DNA of 64,000 nt from Rhodospirillaceae bacterium SYSU D60007. Its GTDB lineage: Bacteria; Pseudomonadota; Alphaproteobacteria; Reyranellales; Reyranellaceae. A model generated the notes under the pieces. It was not told the origin of the DNA. It made no database searches and saw only the letters and a list, made by a program, of their open reading frames with translations. The stretch spans positions 1-64,000 of the forward strand of contig QOCQ01000025.1 of assembly GCA_003574685.1 (NCBI GenBank), read 5' to 3'. Every line of letters starts with the position of its first letter. The stretch's first letter is position 1. Shown piece after piece: positions 57,707-64,000 of the stretch. The position numbers and the translations under genes were made by a program.

Positions 57707-59512
57707 ATGACCGTTGACAACCTACTGGAAGCCTTGCCCGTTGCCGTCTACACGACGGACAGCGCCGGGCGGATCACGTTTTACAACAGCGCTGCCGCCG
57801 AGCTGTGGGGCTGCCGGCCGGAACTGGGCAGCGCCCGGTGGTGCGGCTCCTGGAGGCTCTACTGGCCGGACGGCCGGCTGCTGCCATACGACGATTGCCC
57901 CATGGCGGTGACGCTGAAGACCGGCGAGCCCGTGCGCGGAGTCGAGGCGGTCGCGGAACGGCCAGACGGCACCTGGGTGCCCTTTATGCCCTACCCGACA
58001 CCGCTGAGGGACGCGGATGGCAAGCTCACGGGGGCGATCAACCTGCTGATGCCGCTGCAGGACAAGAAGGAGCACGAGATCGGGCGGGCACGCCTTGCGA
58101 CAATTGTCGAGAATTCCAGCGACGCCATCATGAGCAAGACGCTGCAAGGCATCATTGAGACGTGGAATGCTGGCGCGGTCCGCATTTTCGGCTACGCGCC
58201 CGGGGAAATCATCGGCCAGCACATCACGCGCATCATCCCGCCGGAACTGCACGCGGAAGAAGAAGACATCCTTGCAAGGCTGCGGCGCGGCGAACGGATC
58301 GAACATTACGAGACGGTCCGGATCGCCAGGGACGGACGCCGCATCAACATCTCCCTGACCGCCTCACCGGTGCGCGATCCGGCCGGCCGGATCGTCGGCG
58401 CCTCCTCAATTGCTCGCGACATCACGGAACAGACGCAGACGCGGCAGACGCAGGACCTGCTTCTGCAGGAGCTGAATCACCGGGTGAAGAATATGCTGGC
58501 GACAATCCAGGCGATCGCCACGCAGTCGCTGTCACGGTCGAGCAGTCCGGCGGCTTTCGTCACGAGCTTCGTTGGTCGCGTGCAGGCGCTGGCCCGCGCC
58601 CATGACCTTCTGGTGCAAGGGGAGCTGCGGGGCGCCTGGCTGGCGGACATCGTGCGCGAGCAGGTGCTGCTGGGCGAAACGACCACTCGCATTGCCTTCT
58701 CCGGGCCGCCGGTCCGATTGGGCGCCCGGCTGGCAACGCATGTCGCGCTGGTGCTGCACGAACTGGCTACCAATGCCCGCAAGCATGGCGGACTCGCAAC
58801 GCAGGAGGGCGGCCTTTCGATCGCATGGCGGGTGGAAGACGGACCGGAGCGCACCCTCGTGGTGGAATGGCGCGAAACCGGCGGGCGCGATGTGCGCCCT
58901 CCCGACCGGCGTGGCTTCGGAACGACCCTGATCGAGAAGACCCTCGATTCCAGCGGCGGCGGGGCAACGATGCGCTATGACCCTGATGGCCTGAGCTGCG
59001 ACATCAGGTTGCCCCTGCCCGAAGCCGAGGAGCCCTCCCTGCCGCAACGGCTAAACAGGTCGCCGGAGGAACCAAAAGAACGCAATTGGCCGGCCTCGCG
59101 ACACGCCGCGTTGGCGGGCAAGCGCGTGCTGGTGATCGAGGACGAGCCGCTGATTGCCATGCAAATCCTGAGGGACCTTGCCGACGCGGGTGCGCGTGTC
59201 GTCGGGCCTGCGGGGAACCTCGATGCGGCCCGACGCCTGGTGAATGAGGCGCAATTCGATTTGGCGCTGCTGGACGTCAATATCGCTGGCCAAGCGGTGG
59301 ACGAACTGGCCGTCATGCTGAGTCACAAGCAAGTGCCGTTCGCCTTTGCCACCGGCTACCATCCTGACGCCGTCCCGCCGCGATTCCGGCACCGACCGCT
59401 GCTGGTCAAGCCTTTTCTTTCCGAACAGCTCCTCTCGCTGCTGGAACGCTTGCTGCGCGCGCCTGAGCAAGCCGCCGTTCGTGCCGCTAGGAACGAGCTG
59501 ACGCACTCGTGA
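57707..59512 (+). CDS. Hybrid HWE histidine kinase (PAS-PAS-kinase-receiver)
   Basis: A 601-residue cytosolic sensor. PAS 1 covers about residues 1-120 (LPVAVYTTDSAGRITFYNSA) and PAS 2 about 125-245 (IVENSSDAIMSKTLQGIIET). The HWE H-box is LLLQELNHRVKNMLATIQAI, the N-box is ALVLHELATNARKHGGLATQ, and the WxE motif is VVEWRETGG. A C-terminal receiver (from KRVLVIEDEPLIAM) carries the acceptor Asp in ALLDVNIAGQ and Lys in LVKPFL. PAS domains of this type bind light- or redox-sensing cofactors. A terminator follows. Confidence 0.9.
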   Translation: MTVDNLLEALPVAVYTTDSAGRITFYNSAAAELWGCRPELGSARWCGSWRLYWPDGRLLPYDDCPMAVTLKTGEPVRGVEAVAERPDGTWVPFMPYPTPLRDADGKLTGAINLLMPLQDKKEHEIGRARLATIVENSSDAIMSKTLQGIIETWNAGAVRIFGYAPGEIIGQHITRIIPPELHAEEEDILARLRRGERIEHYETVRIARDGRRINISLTASPVRDPAGRIVGASSIARDITEQTQTRQTQDLLLQELNHRVKNMLATIQAIATQSLSRSSSPAAFVTSFVGRVQALARAHDLLVQGELRGAWLADIVREQVLLGETTTRIAFSGPPVRLGARLATHVALVLHELATNARKHGGLATQEGGLSIAWRVEDGPERTLVVEWRETGGRDVRPPDRRGFGTTLIEKTLDSSGGGATMRYDPDGLSCDIRLPLPEAEEPSLPQRLNRSPEEPKERNWPASRHAALAGKRVLVIEDEPLIAMQILRDLADAGARVVGPAGNLDAARRLVNEAQFDLALLDVNIAGQAVDELAVMLSHKQVPFAFATGYHPDAVPPRFRHRPLLVKPFLSEQLLSLLERLLRAPEQAAVRAARNELTHS

Positions 59513-59590
59513 TGGGAACCTCACGGCAGTAACACCGTCGGTGCGTAGCCGATCCGGCGACGATCGGCCCATCCTTCTCTCTCTACCCTC

Positions 59591-59616
59591 GCCCCGCTTC
59601 GCGGGGCGCCTTTCTT
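59591..59616 (+). terminator. Rho-independent terminator of the hybrid kinase gene
   Basis: GCCCCGC and GCGGGGC form a 7-bp stem with the loop TTC, followed by GCCTTTCTT. It lies about 80 bases past the stop codon. Confidence 0.7.
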
Positions 59617-59696
59617 GGTGCGCTGCGGGGCCTGATCGAATTCACCACCTGGCTATGTGTTCACGGCAGCCTCCACGATGAACGCGCACAAGCCTC

Positions 59697-61214
59697 TCAG
59701 ACAACCGTATTCCGCTTGGCCGCCTCGCGGAACCACCGCGCGCTCATCTTGGGCGTGCGCTTCTGTGTCTTGAAGTCCACGTAGACCAAGCCGAAACGAT
59801 TGCCGAAGCCGGCGGTCCACTCCAGGTTGTCCATCGTGCTCCAATAGAAATAGCCCATGACAGGAACGCCGTCTGCTGCGGCGCGCTGAAGCTGCGTCAG
59901 GTGGGCGCGAATGAACGTGATGCGGTCGGTGTCATAGATGTTGCCGTCGCCAACGAGCACGTCTTCGCCTGCGCACCCGTTCTCCGTGATAAAGATCTCC
60001 TTCGGCCCCCAAAGCGATTGCACGAATTTCGATGCCCAGTACAAACACTCCGGGGCGATGGGGAAATTGTTGATCGCCGCCTTCGGGTGTCCCTTGGCGT
60101 AGGGCACCGCCCGCCAACCGGGAGCCTGATCCGAGGCCAACACGTAGAACCTCGGCGCGTAGACGTTGATCCCGACGAAGTCGAGCGGCGCACCGATGAT
60201 CCTGAGGTCCTCGTCGGTGAACCTCGGCGCATCCTTGCCGGTCTCCTTTAAGTAACCGTCGGTGTACTTGCCTTCGAGCATGACCGTGAGGAAGGGCGCG
60301 TTCATTTCACGCGTGGTCAGTTTCGCGGCCGCGATGTGTTCGGGAGACTCGATCAACGGGACGGCGGTGTCGATGTTCTCTGCCGGCCCGACCTTGGTGC
60401 CTGACTTGGCTTTCGCCCGGATCGCCTGCACGGCCAGTCCATGCGCGAGCACGGCGTGATGCCGAACCTGGTGGAACTCGGCCGGCGACAGCTTCAGGCC
60501 CGGCGCGAGATGGACGGTTCTTGGCACCGGACCCGGGACCTCGAAACCCCGATAGCCCGCGTCGGTGAACGAGCGGAACTCGTTGATGGTAAAGATGTGC
60601 TTCATGCGGTCGGAAAGCTTGTCGGCGATATATCCGGCGTACTCTCCGAAGGCTTTGGCCGTGTCGCGCGACTGCCAGCCACCCTTGTCCTGCAAGGCCT
60701 GCGGCAGGTCCCAATGGTATAGCGTGGCGAACGGCTCGATGCCGGCCGCCTTCAACTCGTCGATGAGACGGTCGTAGAAATCGAGACCCTTCGCATTGGG
60801 CTGGCCGGTTCCCTGCGGAAACACGCGTGGCCAGGAGATGGAGAAGCGATAGGCCTTCGCGCCCATGTCCTTCATCAGCGCCACGTCTTCCTTGTACCGG
60901 TGGTAGTGGTCATTGGCGACGTCACCGGTGTCGCCGTTTCGGATGTTGCCCGGCGTATGTGCGAAGCGGTCCCAGATCGATTCGCCCTTGCCGTCCTCGT
61001 TCCACGCGCCCTCGATCTGGTAGGCCGATGTAGCAGTGCCCCAATAGAAACCGTCGGGGAATGTTCGCGCCGAAGCGGGTGCCGTGCCTGACTGGGCACC
61101 AGGCGACTGCGCTGGTGCTTCACCGCTGAATGTCGCGAACGACAAGCCAATAGCCGCAGCACCAGCCGCCTTGAGTGCGTCGCGCCTGGCGAGTTCGGTA
61201 TCTGAGTATTTCAT
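59697..61214 (-). CDS. Tat-exported GH1 beta-glucosidase, copy 2
   Basis: A 505-residue glycoside hydrolase family 1 enzyme. The N-terminus has a Tat-type signal ([20 protein letters not shown]). The GH1 start [20 protein letters not shown] follows at residue 52. The acid/base Glu is E212 in TINEF (usually TFNEP) and the nucleophile is E411 in ITENG. It should hydrolyse beta-glucosides in the periplasm. A near twin lies 162 bases upstream. The Pro-to-Phe change after the acid/base Glu is shared by both copies. Confidence 0.9.
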   Translation of the reverse strand: MKYSDTELARRDALKAAGAAAIGLSFATFSGEAPAQSPGAQSGTAPASARTFPDGFYWGTATSAYQIEGAWNEDGKGESIWDRFAHTPGNIRNGDTGDVANDHYHRYKEDVALMKDMGAKAYRFSISWPRVFPQGTGQPNAKGLDFYDRLIDELKAAGIEPFATLYHWDLPQALQDKGGWQSRDTAKAFGEYAGYIADKLSDRMKHIFTINEFRSFTDAGYRGFEVPGPVPRTVHLAPGLKLSPAEFHQVRHHAVLAHGLAVQAIRAKAKSGTKVGPAENIDTAVPLIESPEHIAAAKLTTREMNAPFLTVMLEGKYTDGYLKETGKDAPRFTDEDLRIIGAPLDFVGINVYAPRFYVLASDQAPGWRAVPYAKGHPKAAINNFPIAPECLYWASKFVQSLWGPKEIFITENGCAGEDVLVGDGNIYDTDRITFIRAHLTQLQRAAADGVPVMGYFYWSTMDNLEWTAGFGNRFGLVYVDFKTQKRTPKMSARWFREAAKRNTVV

Positions 61215-61376
61215 GTCTTCCCCCTTTCAAACGCCCGTGGCGTGAAAAGAAAAGCGCGTTCCTGCCGGTTGCCGACCGGCGTCTGCCTGGGTGCCACGGG
61301 GCTGGAGTTCGGGCAGCGGAGGGTGGCCGGAACTATTGAGGAAATGGCACCGGTCACCGGCGCATCGGCTAGCGGA

Positions 61377-62900
61377 TCAGACAACGGCATTGCGCCGCGC
61401 CGCCTCCTTGAACCACTGCGCACTGAGCTTCGGCGTGCGCTTCTGTGTCTTGAAGTCCACGTGCACGATCCCGAAGCGGTCGCCATAACCGTTGATCCAC
61501 TCGAAATTATCCATCGCGCTCCACACGAAACTCCCCTTCAACGGAACGCCTTCGGCGGCGGCACGTTGCTGCCACATCATGCCGTTTCTCAAGTACGTCA
61601 GCCGATCCGAGTCATAGATCTTGCCATCGGCCGCCACCTCGTCGCTCGCCGCGCATCCGTTCTCGGTGATGTAGATCTCCTTCGGCTGCCAGATCGAGTG
61701 CAGGAGCTTTGGTGCCCAGTATTGGGACTCTGGCGCGAGCCGATGCCAATCCGAGAACATCTTTGGCTGCGAGACGCTGAATGGCACCTCTCGGTACCCT
61801 GGCGGCTCATCCGACGCCATGACGAGAAGCAGCGGGATGTAGACGTTGATGCCGACGAAATCCACCGGCGCCCCGATGATCTTCATCTCGCCGTCGGTAA
61901 ACTTTGGCGCGTCTTTTCCGGCCGCCGTCAGGTAGGCGTTGTCATACCGGCCCTCGAGCATTGGTCCGAGAAAGTATTTATTCAAAGCCTTGGTGGCCGC
62001 TTCCGCGGCTCTGACGTGTTCGGGCGAGTCGATGATCGGGAGGGCGTGACCCATGTTTTCGGCGGGCCCTACTTTCGTGCCGGCGCGGCCCATCGCGCGG
62101 ATCGCCTGCACGGCAAGGCCGTGGCCTAGCACCGCGTGGTGTCGTACCTGATTGAGCGGCCCGTCTTCAAGGAGGATGCCAGGAGCGGTCATCAGGCGAA
62201 CCGCCTTGCCCTGCACATGCAGCTCCACGCCGCGGTGCGCTGTTTCCGTTAGCTGCTTGAACTCGTTGATGGTGAAGAAGTAGCTCACCCGGTCGCTGAG
62301 GACCTTCGCGACCGCGCCGGCGTACTCGCCGAACGCTTTGGCGGTCTCGGCGGACTGCCAGCCTCCGTATCTGTCCTGCAGGACCTGCGGCAGGTCCCAG
62401 TGGTAAAGCGTTGCAAATGGCTCGATGCCGGCTGCCTTCAGCTCGTCCACCAGCCGATTGTAGAAGTCGAGCCCCTTTTGATTGAGCTGTCCAGTGCCGC
62501 CCGGAAAGATGCGCGGCCAGGAAATGGAGAACCGATAGGCCTTCGCGCCGATGTCCTTCATCAGCGCAACGTCTTCCTTGTAACGGTGATAGTGGTCGAT
62601 GGCGACATCGCCGGTGTCGCCGTTTCGGATGTTGCCCGGCGTATGTGCGAAGCGGTCCCAGATCGATTCCCCTTTGCCGTCCTCGTTCCAGGCTCCTTCG
62701 ATCTGGTATGCCGACGTGGCTGTGCCCCAATAAAAGCCGTCCGGAAACTTACGGGCTGCACCGCGTGCAGCATTCTGCTGAACACTTGTAGACTGCGCAT
62801 GCCCACGATCGCCAATCGCTACCAAGGGCAAGCTCGCTGCGGCGGCGCCGGCGAACTTGATCGAGTCGCGCCTTGTGAACTCGGTCTTCTCCTCTTTCAC
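61377..62900 (-). CDS. Tat-exported GH1 beta-glucosidase, copy 1
   Basis: A 507-residue GH1 enzyme very similar to the downstream copy. The Tat signal is [20 protein letters not shown]. Acid/base E213 is in TINEF and the nucleophile is in ITENG near residue 413. The start is a GTG preceded by GGAGAG; the open frame continues upstream but without coding character. It lies next to an OprB-like porin on the same strand, which may admit the sugar substrate. Confidence 0.9.
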   Translation of the reverse strand: MKEEKTEFTRRDSIKFAGAAAASLPLVAIGDRGHAQSTSVQQNAARGAARKFPDGFYWGTATSAYQIEGAWNEDGKGESIWDRFAHTPGNIRNGDTGDVAIDHYHRYKEDVALMKDIGAKAYRFSISWPRIFPGGTGQLNQKGLDFYNRLVDELKAAGIEPFATLYHWDLPQVLQDRYGGWQSAETAKAFGEYAGAVAKVLSDRVSYFFTINEFKQLTETAHRGVELHVQGKAVRLMTAPGILLEDGPLNQVRHHAVLGHGLAVQAIRAMGRAGTKVGPAENMGHALPIIDSPEHVRAAEAATKALNKYFLGPMLEGRYDNAYLTAAGKDAPKFTDGEMKIIGAPVDFVGINVYIPLLLVMASDEPPGYREVPFSVSQPKMFSDWHRLAPESQYWAPKLLHSIWQPKEIYITENGCAASDEVAADGKIYDSDRLTYLRNGMMWQQRAAAEGVPLKGSFVWSAMDNFEWINGYGDRFGIVHVDFKTQKRTPKLSAQWFKEAARRNAVV

Positions 62901-63129
62901 GGCAACTCTCCTATTTCTCTCAAGAAACCGTCGCAGAAGAAGGAAATGCTCGCTCCTCACCCCGGATCACGCGCGTGCGCCCGGTGACATCGCATCTTCT
63001 TTCAGCGTCATCTGACGCAGAAGGTCATTGGCCCGCCGCATTGCTGCGTCCGATGCGTTTTTGGCGGGACCGGGCTCGGGCAACGCGTGAAAGACATGCG
63101 TTTCTCCCATTCAGCGACCTCGACAGCCC

Positions 63130-64000
63130 CTAGAACCGAACATGTGTTCCCAGGCCCATATAGATTGACTTCGCAACACCTCCAGAGGCCGGCTCAATGA
63201 ACTGCAAGTTGCCGATGATCCGGAACCACGGTGTCACCGCCACATTGTAGAAGGCTTCCACGCCGGACTCATTCTTGACCTTGAAGAACGGCGCCAGCTC
63301 GTCCTTCAAAGCCTGGCTCACTCCCAGGTGGAAATAGGCAATGCCAAAGCGATCGTCGGGCCGCCCCGGAATGAAGCTGCTGCCGCCAATCCCGAGGAAA
63401 GCGGTCCATTCCATCAAATTCGGATTGCCGTCGCCCTTGTCGATCTCGCCGAATACACCCCAGCCTCGCGCCGAATTCGCCGGGTCCTGCACCACATACT
63501 GCTGGAATGAAAAGCCGACCAGCCAGGAGCCTTTCTTTGTACCGGGGCTGGCGCCCGGCGGCTGAATGATCTCGCTGAAATCTGTCCCCCGCCTGGTGCT
63601 ATAGATGCCTTTAACTCCATAGTAGCCAGTCAATCCAGCGATCGACGTTTTGAGCGTGGCGCTGCCGTTGAACGTGACGCCATTTTCAAACAGGTCTGAA
63701 AACAAAGGGCGGTTTGTTGCATCCAGCGGGTCGTAGATCATCAACGAGAAGCTGACGGGCCGTGTACCGATTCTTATCTGCGCTCCGTTGAGCGTCGGTG
63801 GCGTGATGCCGGTGACGGGGCCGAGATTGACATTCCAGAACGTATCGGGGCCGATGCCCCCCACCAGGGGTCTGGCGCGCACGAATTCGATCGTGTTGAA
63901 CTTGCCGAGACTGACGCTGACCAGATCACCGAATCTCTGCGTGACATACAGCGCCATGATGTCCGATCGATTACGACCCTCGATGCCCGGGAAAGCAAGC
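63130..64000 (-). CDS. Carbohydrate-selective porin OprB-like protein (5' end beyond the window)
   Basis: At least 289 codons are present. The frame stays open to the last base of the window, so the N-terminus is outside. Barrel-like segments include MALYVTQRFGDLVSVSLGKF, GVFGEIDKGDGNPNLMEWTA and RFGIAYFHLGVSQALKDELA. The end is YMGLGTHVRF, with the terminal Phe typical of outer-membrane barrels. OprB-family porins pass sugars. The two GH1 genes follow on the same strand, so uptake and hydrolysis of beta-glucosides is a reasonable joint role. Confidence 0.8.
   Translation of the reverse strand, partial: LAFPGIEGRNRSDIMALYVTQRFGDLVSVSLGKFNTIEFVRARPLVGGIGPDTFWNVNLGPVTGITPPTLNGAQIRIGTRPVSFSLMIYDPLDATNRPLFSDLFENGVTFNGSATLKTSIAGLTGYYGVKGIYSTRRGTDFSEIIQPPGASPGTKKGSWLVGFSFQQYVVQDPANSARGWGVFGEIDKGDGNPNLMEWTAFLGIGGSSFIPGRPDDRFGIAYFHLGVSQALKDELAPFFKVKNESGVEAFYNVAVTPWFRIIGNLQFIEPASGGVAKSIYMGLGTHVRF

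Overview
The window is high-GC, densely coded DNA typical of a free-living alphaproteobacterium. Support comes from HWE-type histidine kinases, an arsR-arsC-aqpS operon of the Sinorhizobium type, TAXI/TRAP and Liv-type uptake systems, Tat-targeted periplasmic proteins and a candidate EcfG-type (GGAAC-N17-GTT) promoter. The palindromic intergenic repeats and gene content fit a Reyranella-like or related soil/water lineage, but that is inference. No rRNA, tRNA, CRISPR array, prophage or intact transposase was found.

Layout. 0.2-6.5 kb: tandem Lin0512 paralogues, an ABM-domain protein, a winged-helix methyltransferase, and an exported TPR protein with a small periplasmic partner. 6.5-9.6 kb: a frameshifted Rieske oxygenase divergent from a GMC oxidoreductase. 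9.6-13.3 kb: a metal-uptake cluster (DUF2946, outer-membrane barrel, ZnuA-like and ZnuB-like proteins) with no ATPase. 13.7-20.2 kb: an acyl-CoA ligase followed by a complete Liv-type ABC transporter, suggesting organic-acid import and CoA activation. 20.3-24 kb: PRC-barrel protein, an isoaspartyl methyltransferase-erythromycin esterase fusion, and twin lipoproteins. 24.2-28.6 kb: a LysR regulator divergent from an HpaB-like monooxygenase, VOC, RidA and DoxX genes. 29.3-32.5 kb: DUF429 and an orphan HigA antitoxin between 214-bp direct repeats that duplicate the 3' end of the neighbouring desaturase. 32.6-38.7 kb: CspA, rhodanese, amidohydrolase, SDR and a divergent TRAP permease/TAXI binding-protein pair. 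38.9-45.1 kb: methyltransferases, DUF1801, a RES-Xre toxin-antitoxin pair, a MORN protein and a TadG-like protein. 45.3-49.9 kb: a GrdB-family gene with an in-frame TGA that looks like selenocysteine, a damaged flavin split-barrel gene, RidA, a phytanoyl-CoA-dioxygenase-like gene, TetR and a zincin. 49.9-51.5 kb: ars operon. 52-59.5 kb: O-methyltransferase, a ferritin-like protein with hemerythrin, and HWE kinases with receivers, resembling a general-stress region. 59.7-64 kb: two Tat-exported GH1 beta-glucosidases and an OprB-like porin running off the end.

A second theme is repeat-driven remodelling. At least five families of palindromic intergenic elements occur here. Two are nested inside others, one supplies the C-terminus of a VOC protein, and others sit beside relics of an adenylate cyclase, a SnoaL-like protein, GroEL and an AMP ligase. 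The strongest single lead is the predicted selenoprotein at 45357-46226: its TGA sits where a UPVC redox motif is expected and is followed at the right spacing by a bacterial SECIS-like hairpin.
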